A stretch of 64,000 nucleotides of DNA from Ephydatia muelleri (taxonomy: Eukaryota; Porifera; Demospongiae; Spongillida; Spongillidae), in the NCBI GenBank assembly GCA_013339895.1, contig JABACO010000007.1, positions 8,031,217-8,095,216 of the forward strand, written 5' to 3'. Below, piece by piece: positions 44,025 to 55,151 of this stretch. Position 1 is the stretch's first letter; every line of letters begins with the position of its first letter. The notes beneath the pieces were generated by a model. That model was not told the DNA's origin and did no database searches. It saw only the letters and a program-made list of their open reading frames with translations. A program made the translations under genes and the position numbers.

Positions 44025-46415
44025 TACTATACTGTACTTGTGGCCAGCATGCTTACCTTTTCCTGGCATGCATGTATTTAACCGTCGGCCAGTTCATAAA
44101 AGAACTTTCTTTGAGAAATTTGGGACAATGTTGGTGTTAAAAAAAAAAGAAAGAAAAAAAAAAGAAAAGAAAAAAGAACATACCAGGTTGAGTGGAACGA
44201 TGCGGACCGATATTTTAAAACAAGTTTGAGTGAAAGGATAGTAATGACTGACACACATATTATAATAATTACTAAACATTAGTCATATCGAGATATGGCC
44301 CACACATAACTGATCATCCTGCTTTTATTTTTAAATTGAATTGTAAAGAGGTTACTGCATGTGTACTAAACATCGGTGCGATAATAATATATCTGCTTCA
44401 TTTAAGTATTAAACATCGTTGAAGACAACATTTTAATTATCAACGAATTTATTGCAATAACGAATGTTGTTCTGTTCACTAACTGGAACTCGTGAATAAT
44501 GATATGTTAATAATCAGAGCTGGCTTGTATCCTCCCACCTTATGTGGTAACGAACGAGAGTTCTTGGAGGGTTGTTACAACTTAGTTCCGTATCGCATTC
44601 GCACAGCTACTGGCGGTCAGGGTGTTGACCGACTGGATGGTAAATAATGAAGATAATCATAAGCCATTCCAGTTGGTTGAACTAGGCCCAGGTAGAGGTA
44701 CCCTACTCTGAATACAGCTAGTGTCGTTTAGGAACTGGCATGGGATCGCTCAAACCTAAATTCAGTTTATTAAGTTAGTTTTCATGTCACAGTGGCGGCG
44801 TGGTCTTTTCGTGAAATTCAGACCGCTAACCGTGATTAATATGGAGTCATTAAATTTACGACCGCGACCCGTCAGTCCGACAGACGGTCCGATCGCGGTC
44901 TCCCTTTTATTGGTGTCAACTTGATCCTATTATCAAACAAGTGCGCTCTGATATCCTATCAGACTGCGAGACCGCTGGGTCCCTAGTATTATGCTTGTTC
45001 CTCATAAAATTCATAAAAGTTTATCTTGGTTGACAACTACTGACAAAGAAAGAATATTATCACAGTTGCGAACAAAAATGCTGAATGTGGCACCTGCGCT
45101 GTTAGTGATGTATTGATTGATACTGTGGCAGAACCTCCTCCACCAAAGAAAAGCCAAATCAAGTGTGTTTGACGAAGCAAAATAATAATTTAATTTTGCT
45201 TCACCAACACAAACAAACCTCCATTTTTCAGGATGAACATGTTAATGAAGAACTCAAACCGTAATTTATATATGTGTTCTTTATAAATATACATGTAGGT
45301 ATCTGCTACCCGAGCACAAAACCATTTCCCTACGTCAAAAGTAATTAACCTTGTGTACAACTGTCAACAAATACTGGTCTGGGTGCGAGGAAGACCGCGG
45401 ACGAAGCTCAGTGCGTAAGAAGTAATGTGTAGATGACATTCCAGAATATCATTAAAAACATGCGTTAGGTCCCTTTTCGCGGGACTTTTACCAATTGTCA
45501 TTGGATTCGGCATGTGTCCACGCGAAATATCTGTTTCAGAAAGCCAACAAGTGCATTGTCACCTTAAGTGCAGTAGTCATCTGTAACGTGATTGAAAAGT
45601 GAAGCAAGTTAGCGTGACGTGGTCAGTAATGTTGCAAATAGCCAACTGTTTAGAAAAAGTACCTACCTATAATTGATTGTAAGCTACAAAAGTCAGGCTA
45701 AATGCCTCCTATGTAGTTCTTTTTGAGTGGCACATGACACAAGAATTCGAAGTAAGGAATTTGGAAATATGAAACTAAAACATGCATGTTATTGTTGATA
45801 ACCACCGACATTTCTAGATGGCTAACCTCACATGTGCAATGCTATGAGTACATGTAGCTTTCAATGATGTGAATCACAAATTCAGTGGCCATCACCCCAT
45901 CATTTAGATTTATTTATTTTGGGGTGTGGGTGTGTGGTGGGTAGAGCGACTATCATATGAAATTGTTACGTCACTGACAGCTTGTGTTTCAGTATCAGTC
46001 TGGGGACCAGATGACTGGCATTCAGCTGCCACCAGACTACAGGCATCAGTACGTCCGTGTAAATTTACTGCAAACTGCAATATATTCATCGCCATGGGCA
46101 ACCCAGTCTTATTGACCTGCATTTTCATCAGGACAATTTAGTATGTCCCATATGCATGCTGCATTAGTTGAATGCAGGGTATTAAACGAGTGCACATGTA
46201 CTCATCAGATTGCCACTCCCAGCCCTCTCACAATAAGTACAAAGTACATTCTGTGCTTCACATCATGCTATTGTAACTGATAACCTTCTGCAGGAGTGTT
46301 TTGAATACAGCTAGTACAACATGCAACACTGTGTTGCCTCTGCTTGATGAAAAAGGATGTACCAGGCAGGTACTGTAAATTTATTTATACAAGTTTAACT
46401 AAAAATATTCTCTGT
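44025..46415. other. Intergenic, with a GC-rich hairpin and a MITE end
   Basis: An A-rich tract lies at 44140-44178. At 44860-44900 gaccgcga and tcgcggtc form an 8-bp stem with inner ccgtc/gacgg pairing. At 45462-45484 gcgttaggtcccttttcgcg is the end of the GGGATCGTTTCC MITE. No gene is recognised. Confidence 0.4.
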
Positions 46416-46417
46416 GA

Positions 46418-46625
46418 GAAAGATGGTGGTTTATAGATTTGAAGGCAACAGTGGTGTAAAAAGCAAGGAAACAAGGGTCTAACAATAAGGGAAAATGCAA
46501 TAGTCCTATATTTAGCATATGTGTAGGATATTATGGTATTCGTGTGCTAAATATACGACTATTACTTATTCTTATACACCCACCACTATTGCCTTCAAAT
46601 CTTATATAACCCCATCTTTCCCACA
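46418..46625. mobile_element. Fold-back element, copy 2
   Basis: Same arms as 40193-40433 (gatttgaaggcaacagtggt … ccaccactattgccttcaaatc), with a partly decayed right arm. Confidence 0.65.
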
Positions 46626-46740
46626 GAGAATGTGTTTAGTTACTTGTTTCATGGATTTTTGTTTGTACGATTTTCACGCAAAGGACATACAGTACCATAG
46701 AGTTGTGCAAAAGTCTCGTTCCCAGACCATACATTGCTGT

Positions 46741-47965
46741 TTACAGCCTCAGTATAATAGGTAACACCGCCCCGTCCTCCATCGCCTTGGCCACATCCAT
46801 TTTTCCGTTCTTGTCCTCTGATAAGTTTGCAATCTCCTCATAACTGGATTGCCCTAAAAGGAGGATGCTATGGTTGGAGTTCTTAAACAGAAAAGTAAAT
46901 ATTTGTGCACATGACAATGTATCCTCAGTATGATACCTTACCCTGGCTACAATGTCACTACCTGCTATCTTAATTGCATTAATAGCATTAACATCATGTA
47001 GAGATTCACCTGCCTTATTATAGCAATGTAACTACAACAAATGACTAACATGAATAACAGTCTTGCAAAAGGCATCGTAACAGCACACTATTACTAAGAA
47101 TAGCCTTTCTGAGACCATCTTTAACATGCTATACAAGGGAGGAGCTACAGAAGTGAAGGAGATGAATACATGCATTCAAATTGTCAGCAGATATGACTAC
47201 AAAGTCTGAAATGCATGAATTCTTAAACCTCCTATGCTGATACACAAGGTGGCCCACTATAATAGATAATTGGCTACATGGGATTGTTTCCTCGAAAAGG
47301 GACCTGGTGCATAATAGAAATGTAACGCTTGTGTTAAAATGTATGGCTAATTAAAAATTCATAGCCTTACAACTCCATGACAGATAATTCAATTCTCAGT
47401 GTGTATTAAGCAATGTGTGGAGGACATTTCAGACTTCTAGAATATTGAAATCTTGAAGAAGAAAAAAAACACGCGTTAGCTCGCAGAAACGATCCAGGTT
47501 TTAAATACAGAAGTCAAGCAATAACAATCAAAAAAGCAACCTTATGCATTTGGCAGCTGTGCTACTGAACCAAATCAGGCATACGGCTTCATCAATCAAC
47601 AGGCATATGCCTGGATGTACCTACACAAGGTGCCACGTGATCACCTTATGTAACATCGATCATCGTCACGCATCGCGTAGTAAAAGCAAAATATCAATGG
47701 TAACAGTAGGTAGCTACCGGTACGTGCACGACATACCTTTGCGTGACTTTATAGGTAGTACTCTTTCGATGGCGTTCCAGTTATATAGGCTCCCCGTATG
47801 GCACTCTATCCGCCAAGAAACCAGGTTTCATACTCTTCCAATACCGTTGCCTTTTTCTTTTATGACCTCTGTTTGATACATTTAAAGTTCAGCGGTCCGT
47901 TTCGTTCAGGCTCTGAATTATCCTTCTCGCGTTCAGCAGTTCGTTTCATTTCAGGCTCTGCTAAA
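46741..47965 (-). pseudogene. Three-block minus-strand gene, copy 2
   Basis: The blocks correspond to copy 1: a basic block around 47965-47755 that has lost part of its length; a middle block near 47010-46944 (LHDVNAINAIKIAGSDIVAR, then gtaagg); and a terminal block from about 46881 to the stop at 46741 (YEEIANLSEDKNGKMDVAKA, then PIILRL). The terminal block is longer than in copy 1, which has lost about ten codons. The intron carries a MITE. Confidence 0.4.
47280..47495. mobile_element. GGGATCGTTTCC MITE, copy 4
   Basis: The left end is gggattgtttcctcgaaaag and the right end gctcgcagaaacgatcc. It is absent from the matching position in copy 1 of the duplicated block (about 41075). Confidence 0.65.
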
Positions 47966-48024
47966 CTTCTTGCGGTTCGGGCTGCGTTATTTTCCATCGT
48001 AGACCGTATACGTTAAATTAGATT

Positions 48025-48112
48025 ACACAACCAACATTGTTACAGGATGTAAGCACCGAACGGTATTGGTACGGTCCGTTTTTCAGGACCGTACCAATAC
48101 CGTTCGGTGCTA
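48025..48112. mobile_element. Fold-back MITE, shorter second copy
   Basis: Same arms as 8628-8756 (caccgaacggtattggtacg and its complement) around gtttttca. The outer parts of the right arm are missing. Confidence 0.7.
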
Positions 48113-48485
48113 CTTATGAATTTGGTAAGGATGAAATTCTGAACTAATCTTGTGCCAGGAGTCCTGTCAGACACGAGTAGCGTTTTACACTACCTGATAC
48201 TTATTTGGTAGTCAACTGCCAATACATAGCTCGAGATTACAAGTGCGAAAATGCCGGTCAATTGTGAAGGTTTTTCATTCTTTAAAAGTGTTCCTGTCGC
48301 GAGTTTACGAAAACGGACAGCACCCTTTTGTTCTCTACAACCGCGCGGGTTTGCCACTTAAAACAGCAACGAAACTGCTCATTTTTGTTTCTCGATCGAT
48401 TTAAACAACAAGCTAAATGATCTGATCGTCGGGAGTCTCGTTAAAAGTAAGTCGCGTGTTTTTTAATGACATTCGTAGTCGGGGT

Positions 48486-49185
48486 CAAATTCTATATGAA
48501 GGTTCTAGCGAAACTTCCCATTTTGGATGGGTGCTTCTGCATTGGCCTCTAGATATGAATTTTCATTATCATGATTAGGTCAGACCCGCCCCCTTTTGGT
48601 AAGTTTACACAGGCATTGAAGTGTGCTACTGTGCTGAAAATCAACAAGCAGCGGGATACAATAATTAGGTTGAACACCGTTGATGTTGTGTACATGTTAT
48701 GGGAAACCGTATTTCATTTTCCTGAAACAGTGTATATGCACTTATAATGAAGTGGCAACTCTTTCGTGGGCAACAGCGTAATATTGCTCTGCAGCTGCTA
48801 TAAAGAAGCCACTTTTTATTATGTTTTGGAGTCAACAACACATTGTTCAGAGGAAAAGTCACCGCAATAATTGCCTCGAATTGACTAATTTAAATGTCTT
48901 CGATCACGGCTTCAGTTAACTGAAGCCGTGATCATGAGCATAAATTAAAATGAGTGCGTTGGCAAATATTGGGGTATTGTGAGGAATAAGCCTTTCGGGA
49001 AAATGTTCTTTGTAAACGAACTTGACGAACAAATAAACTTAGTTTACTCTTAACAATATGTTGTTGACTTCAAAAAGTCAATGGCTAGATAAAAAGTGAC
49101 TTAATTCATGACGGATGTCCTACTTCACTTTGTAACACAGGGATGGAAGAAAACTGAAATGTCTGAGATGGCTACTATCGATCTC
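48486..49185. other. Intergenic with a perfect 32-bp palindrome
   Basis: No gene. The palindrome gatcacggcttcagtt plus its exact complement lies at 48902-48933. Confidence 0.5.
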
Positions 49186-49792
49186 CTTGTTCTTTGCTCT
49201 GCGGCTGGACATTAGGTCCATAATTAGGCTGTACCGTATATACCAGCGAAAACCATTTAGAATTGATTCAGCCCGCGTCTCATTATAAATGTCATTGAGC
49301 TAGCCATATCGCGCTTATTTCATTGAGATACTATCCCATTTGCGCACTCTTCATATTGCAATCCTTATTGACGAACTAGCCAGTTTTTATGTTGATATCG
49401 TAGGGGAGAGGGGGTGCTTTAAGTTGAAATGCCAAGCACAGACAAATTCAGAAGAAGAACATACAGTATGCTGCATCGTCAACAATATATATGTACATTT
49501 AGGTTTACAGAAAGCCCCTTCAGACGCGGCCACACTTTACAGGTCATGACAGAACTTGTCAATTATTATTACACATGAAAACTTTATTTTCAATGACACT
49601 GTTACTTGGGTGTGCGATACCAAGTGCTTTCACTACAAATAGGGACTTTTGTACAGCTTTCATGATACCACCCACCGCACAAACCACGCTGAACTTCACA
49701 CGCGTATATACCATCGGTCAAAAAAGTGTGGCTACAGTTTTATACACTAAGCTGTGAGAACCTTCCGTCTCTTATTGTTCAGAGGCGTAGGA

Positions 49793-49842
<50 letters not shown>

Positions 49843-50378
49843 AGGGGGCCTTGGCCCCCCCAATCTTATAGGTGGGGGGGGCCGACGTATACTTCGGCCC
49901 CCCCAATGTTACCCCTTTAGTTTAGTTTAACTCACCGGTACTTAGTATCCGTAACCGCACGTCACCATATTACGTCTACGTGTTCTTCATTACGCGCGCT
50001 CTGTAATACTGTAACGGTTAGCAAAACCGTGTATTATTAACGATAACGTATTTTCTGTGTGCCAAAAGTGGACTGCCCCCCCCCCCCCCCCCCCCGTTCA
50101 AACAGCTTCGCATACATTGCCGCCCCCCCCCCCCCCCCCCCTATAACAAATACCTGGATCCGGGGCTGTTAAGCACCCCACTCTGCAATAAAAATTGTAG
50201 CTAATAATTTTACAAAGTCGGCCCCCCCAATCTTAAATACGTTCCTACGCCTCTGTTGTTTCCCGTTGAAGTGGAGAACAAAGTTAAGGTCGGCTGTTGT
50301 CAAGGGGCGGTTGCTACGGGATGACGCAAACTGTTTGAATATTTCGGGAGTATGGTGGCCGTAAAGGGCTGTGTATAG
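49186..50378. mobile_element. Internally deleted relative of the RAG1-N-terminus-like element
   Basis: The left end gcggctggacattaggtcca matches the right terminal repeat of the 3.2-kb element (near 62085-62112, reversed). 49325-49460 matches 61800-61880 (ccaagcacagacaaattc). 49660-49779 matches 59225-59340 (acttcacacgcgtata, tggctacagtt). 50285-50378 matches 58900-59010 (ggttgtcaagg … agggctgtg). All coding exons between these parts are gone. It therefore looks like a deletion derivative of a related element, and it carries another MITE inside it. Confidence 0.7.
49780..50255. mobile_element. MITE with CAGAGGCGTAGGAAC ends and a 44-G run
   Basis: The ends cagaggcgtaggaac and gttcctacgcctctg are perfect 15-base inverted repeats, flanked by ttgtt on both sides (49775-49779 and 50256-50260). 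Inside are a run of 44 G at 49796-49839, paired C runs at 50076-50095 and 50123-50141, and ggcccccccaat motifs. It interrupts the deleted element at 49186-50378. Confidence 0.75.
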
Positions 50379-51229
50379 TGCGCGTTGTTGCCCGTGAAGG
50401 AGTTAGTGACAAGTGGATAGTTAATAATTTTTTAAAAAATAGGCTAAACGTTATTCGTAAATTAGAAACATTACTATCTATACAAATTCAAGTTACACTA
50501 CCTCTTGTAATAGCAATGGAAGACATGCTATAGGACGTCCATTTACACAATCATTTTACTGGATTTCTGCATATAAGTTCATTGAAAGGTTCAGTAAACG
50601 TGCTAAATCATATGTCACATTTTACCTTTTCACTCAAACGAGTTTTTTTTTTTCTGCGGAGGGTGGTGGATTGATAATCAGTCATAGTACTGAAAGCGAA
50701 TAAGTTTCACACGTATCAACAACGGTACGTGTATATTATGCCACTGACTTGATGAACGTATGCACTGTACAATATAAATATGATATGCGTCAACCAATAC
50801 GTGCACCAAATTAGGATGGTCTTGTGTACCTCTTGCTGTGGAGTCTTATGGTGCTTGGGACTAGGAAGCTCAGGAGAGTTTCGCACTTCTTGCCTCACGA
50901 CTGGCTGTCCACACGTCAAGCAGCAAGTCCAAGATGACGGTTGACCTGTACAGCCGACTGAACCTGGCTCTGACTAGGATCAATTGCCAGAGCAATCATT
51001 TCTAGGTCATGCATCTTAGCTGATTTTGTAGCTCAACATTAGTAGGTTATGTCTTATTATTTTGTGTCTATATATACATGTATGTGCTACAGAAATGTAA
51101 CAGCAATGAACAGTTTTATTTATTATAATTGTAATTTTATTAACAACAATGTTAAAACACAAGTTCGGCTCTTCACACTACAGGAGGATGGCTCTGGCAT
51201 TGGCTCTTATTAAATAAATGCTCAAGTTT
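50379..51229. other. Non-coding, nothing recognised
   Basis: AT-rich sequence without a supported gene. Confidence 0.4.
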
Positions 51230-52009
51230 GAGAACAGTTCAAAAGATGCCTGTGACTTTGGCAGTGAATTGTGTATCTGCCAGCCAACATGTAGCTATGA
51301 CCTGTGCCAGAAAATTTGATGCTTCTCTACCCCAAGCCTCATAGGAGTCAACTGTAAAGGGCACCCTAAAGCTAAGCATTTCTCATCATTGGCCTGGTGT
51401 TTCCTGCTCTCCGTTGCCTCAAGGACTGCACCAACCATTGCTCCCGCTTCAGCTAAAGTTAGAAGGATTTAGCAGTGAGACAACAGCAGGGCAACGGGCC
51501 TCCCATGGTTCCAATGCTGCACGAGAATATCAGCAGGTTGTGACTGTGAATGGTCAGGAAGAGCCCAGCACCAGCTTCAACTTCGATTGAAGCATGCAGC
51601 ACTGTGAAGGAAGTGCGCTAACGTGTCCCTGAGAGCATTATGGCGTGTGATAACATCACCTCCACATTTGCATGTTAATGCATGGTGTCCAAGAGGGTCC
51701 AGACTGTGGGCAGGGCAGAAAGCACACTGTTAACTCTGGGAGGTATCTAGGCCCAGCCACCACTTGACTGCTACCCTGAATTCAATTAGGATGTTGAGGA
51801 AATAACTGGGGCTGAAACTGATAGCAGCCTGGCCTTGTTAGCAGGGGAGGATTGATCAAAAAGGCCTTGCAGCAAAAGTCATTTACGTTTGCAGACAGAA
51901 GCTTCTGACTGACAGGTGAGGAGACCACAGAATTGACAGAAAGTTTCTCAATTGGAGAAACATGAGAATTGAAGTGGTCCAAGGCATTTGTAAGGTGTAT
52001 GTCTGGCAC
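51230..52009 (-). pseudogene. LINE-like reverse transcriptase C-terminal fragment 2
   Basis: On the minus strand the blocks KLSVNSVVSSPVSQKLLS, LLTRPGCYQFQP, KWWLGLDTS, then a zinc-binding block with LDPLGHHALTCKCGGDVITR and HNALRD appear in order. This is the tail of the multi-copy RT family also represented (by a different part) at 3080-4170. It is interrupted and lacks the catalytic region. Confidence 0.6.
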
Positions 52010-52670
52010 AGAAACCCGTTATCATGTTGACCATGTCAAAGAGTGGATTGCTGGGGGAGAGAGGGACTCTGGAACATCTCAGCAGCCAGAATTGGACCCC
52101 CTGCCAACCATTGTCACAACAGCAGACAGACAAGCTGATTTATCACAGGTACCAGCCCCTCCCATATCAGAACATCTGTTCTTTGTAGTAAGGGACGCTT
52201 TTGTTTGGACCACTGCCTCCTGTAGGTGCACTCACTGATGATAGAGGCCACAGCCCCATGCATTGACAACCATAGTAATTGTAATTGTTTATTAACAGCA
52301 GACTATGGGACTGCAATAGAACCTTTTAGACTAACAGGCACGTGAGGCAGACTGTTTTAAGTGCTGGAATTGTAAGTATATGAGTCAGTTGGTAACCCAG
52401 AGTTAGATAGCTGGACTATTGAGGCTCTACCCGTCACTTCCTCTCTTCTGGACTTGGCCATTCCGTGTACGGTGTTGTATATGCTGTACTTGTATAACTG
52501 TTGGACGTGTTTACAAGTCAAGATATTACACTGGCAACAAGGGTACAGGCTCGTAGCCAGGTCAATGCTGAGTCATACTGAATGGCACGAAATACTACGT
52601 TATATATGAAACCTAGCATATAATTATACACGCAAGTACAGTGACAGTGTGTTGATATTGAATTCAAGGG
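52010..52670. other. Non-coding, possible LTR-like sequence
   Basis: The plus-strand frame 51969-52238 has only a weak motif. Sequence at about 52290-52535 ending attacactggcaacaagg looks a little like an LTR end plus primer site, but no partner repeat was found. Confidence 0.25.
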
Positions 52671-52672
52671 CG

Positions 52673-54960
52673 GATGAGGGAGTCAAGTTCTAGCTTCCTT
52701 GGGTACAAATGGGCATAGCGTGTGATGACTTCATCTAAGTCCACGTCCATATCATAATGGATATGGAGGAGAGCAAGGCTTGTTGAGGTTCTCATATAAT
52801 TGTGCAGTCTTTGAAGTGCACTAAGTTTCAGGCACATCTACCAGCAAAGTGTCCGAATTGCTGAAAGTGTGCACTACTTCAGAAATGCCCCGAGTCACAG
52901 GTCGTCAATAGCACCACAGCAATCCATCATCATCTTCAGTGGAGAAATATTTCAAGAAGACTGTGGCCATCCCTCTGCTTGACCACATCATTACACCAAT
53001 GAAAGATCGCTTCTCTACAGCAGCTATTGTGGCATCATCCCTGCTGGGAGTTATACCATCTGTGTGCTGTTCAAGAGAAGTTAATATATGGAAAGAATAA
53101 TTGAAAAGTACAAGGATGACTTGCCCAGCCCTGAGCTAACCTCGACAGAGCTGAGGAGGTGGAAAGCACGGTATTCTGGAATGCCTGTGGAACTTCGGCT
53201 GAGTATACTCCAGCTGCAGCCATCAAGGACTGTGACAGTGATCTGTACCCCAATGTCAGGGTCCTTCTGCAAATTGCCTGCACACTGCCTGTGACGTCTT
53301 GTGTATGGATGTTCACATCCTTCCTCTTACCTTCATATGTTGCAGTGACCTCTGCAATCAACTCGTGGGCATTCGTAGTATCAAGGGATCTCTTCTGGAG
53401 CTTCACAGTGATTCCAGTTAGATGAGAGAGGTATTGGTACATGCAAGTAAAGGACACAATGCAGGCAAACAATGTGAGTGAAGCCAATATCTGTTGGGCC
53501 TCAGTGCGGTTTACAGTGTTCCAGTCAGCATACTTGTCCAGATGAAGGCGATATCCAATGAGCTCAAGGGCTTGGACAATGAAGGAGTATGCTTGGTAGA
53601 AATGCTGATAGGCACTGTGGCGTTCAGCCCAGCAGGTTCTGCAGAGATCTAAGAGAGGCTTCCTCCCAGGTGAATCTGGAACATTATCAGTGACAATCAG
53701 CTCCAAGATTCCACTTCGTTTTGGACTGTTCAAGAAGAACCGACAGCAGTGTTCAAGCCTATCCATCACATTGCGAATGTCTGGTAGGAAGCAAGACTTT
53801 ACTGATGACAAGGTTCAAACAGTGTCCACTACAATCGGCATAAGTTGCAAGAGAAGCAGCTTGTTGGATCTGTGCTTGCACTCCGACATGATCAGAGGAC
53901 ATGTTACTGGCACCATCGTAGCTTTGTCCCCACATGTTTGCAACAGGAACTTGATTATGGCATCAGCAATCTCTGCACCAGTAATTCTGTCTAAACCGAT
54001 GAAGGCCAAAAAACTCCTCCCGAATGTCATTGTTCTGATCAACGAACCGGGCACAGATGGCGAGATGCTCAGTGTTGTGGGATGTCACTTCATCAGCAAG
54101 AATGGCGTACCACCTTGCTGCCTTCAGTTCATCCACAATGTTGCGAAGCACAATGTGTTTCCCCATTACTTCAATGAGCTCATTGTGGGTCTGAGGAGAC
54201 ATGTGGGTTACGTTACGCATAGCAGGAGATTGCAAGTGTTGGTGAAGTTCCTGATCGTTCACCGCCAATAGCTTCAGTACAGCTAGGAAGTTTCCTGGGG
54301 TATCCAGCTGCTCAGCATCTCCTCGCAGTGCAATGCATTGCTTTGCACAGAACAAAACAGCACTAGCCACGAACTTCAAAATGCCTCTGTTCCTGGCAAT
54401 GTTGTCAGCTCTCCTAGAGCTGAACAATGCTGGAAGATTTGTCTTTGGATGTTCCACAGAATGCACTAGCTGCTTTGCCGATTGAAGAGAGCACTGGTGA
54501 TAGCTGGTCTTCTCATTGTTTACTAACTTTGGCTGATTTCTTCTGCCATGTCTGAAAGGGCTTGGTGACAAAGTGCACCAGAAACCTTGCCAGTAGAGTT
54601 CGACATACCATTGAAAAGCAAACATGGAAAGCACCATTCAACTTTGAGCTGTAGCACAGCCACTTATGCTGGTCCAGCCAGTCATGGTTAAAACTACAAT
54701 TGCATCCTCTGAGGAATGTTTTCGAGGAATTTGAACTGTGGATCCGGCTTAGAATGTTGACGCAGGTACGCAAACTTGTCACTTTTGGACAGCGCTTGGA
54801 CTTTCTGAGAAAGATCGGCTACCGTGGTGCAAGCAGAAACCAGATCACCGATGTCGAGTGACAATTGCCCCTCTGCGATGCCTGTCGTATCACTCTTGGG
54901 AACACTTAACACCTCCGGATCTGGTTCTTCCAAATTCCCAGATTCTGTTGAAGTACCGTG
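52673..54960 (-). pseudogene. hAT (DUF4371/ZMYM1-like) transposase, rearranged
   Basis: Minus-strand order: linker with LSKSDKFAYLRQHSKP; a TTF/MYM-type zinc finger with DWLDQHKWLCYSSKLNGAFH (about 54700-54630); a DUF4371 segment (NELIEVMGKHIVLRNIVDEL, WYAILADEVTSHNTEHLAIC, about 54190-54010); and the RNase H-like centre (LDLCRTCWAERHSAYQHFYQ, ITVKLQKRSLDTTNAHELIA) down to about 53310. The next part lies on the plus strand (52833-53304: YFKKTVAIPLLDHIITPMKD, RWKARYSGMPVE, LYPNVRVLLQIACTLPVTSC). The extreme C-terminus returns on the minus strand (52838-52673: LQRLHNYMRTS, LALLHIHYDMDVDLDEVITR). Frame changes also occur within the N-terminal half. Confidence 0.75.
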
Positions 54961-54982
54961 CGGTGTCACAGAACCACGCGTT

Positions 54983-55117
54983 CCCCCTAAAAATTGACCG
55001 GCCGGACATTGTATCCTAGGACCCGGCGTCCCAAGGACACACATTCCTAGGATATAATTATAAATTGTCTGGCCAGTCAATGTATCCTAGGATATTATGT
55101 CCCCCTTAGGACTAGCT

Positions 55118-55151
<34 letters not shown>

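Larger units (their letters stand above)
46420..48485. repeat. Second duplicated block, copy 2
   Basis: This is homologous to 40190-41935. It differs by insertion of a GGGATCGTTTCC MITE (47280-47495) and of the fold-back MITE at 48025-48112. Confidence 0.7.

Noticed and set aside
45910-46141. Mirror-image frames of about 72 codons on both strands
   Set aside because: No recognisable domain, and equal openness on both strands argues against coding.
49726-49920. Gly-rich frame across the 44-G run, and similar frames at 7751, 55087 and 62295
   Set aside because: These result from homopolymer runs inside mobile elements.
51969-52238. Plus-strand frame with YHVDHVKEW as a retroelement tail
   Set aside because: It overlaps the minus-strand reverse transcriptase fragment, and the motif is too short to support a claim.
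52290-52560. Possible LTR and primer-binding site
   Set aside because: The end looks LTR-like, but no second copy, target duplication or adjoining retroelement genes were found.
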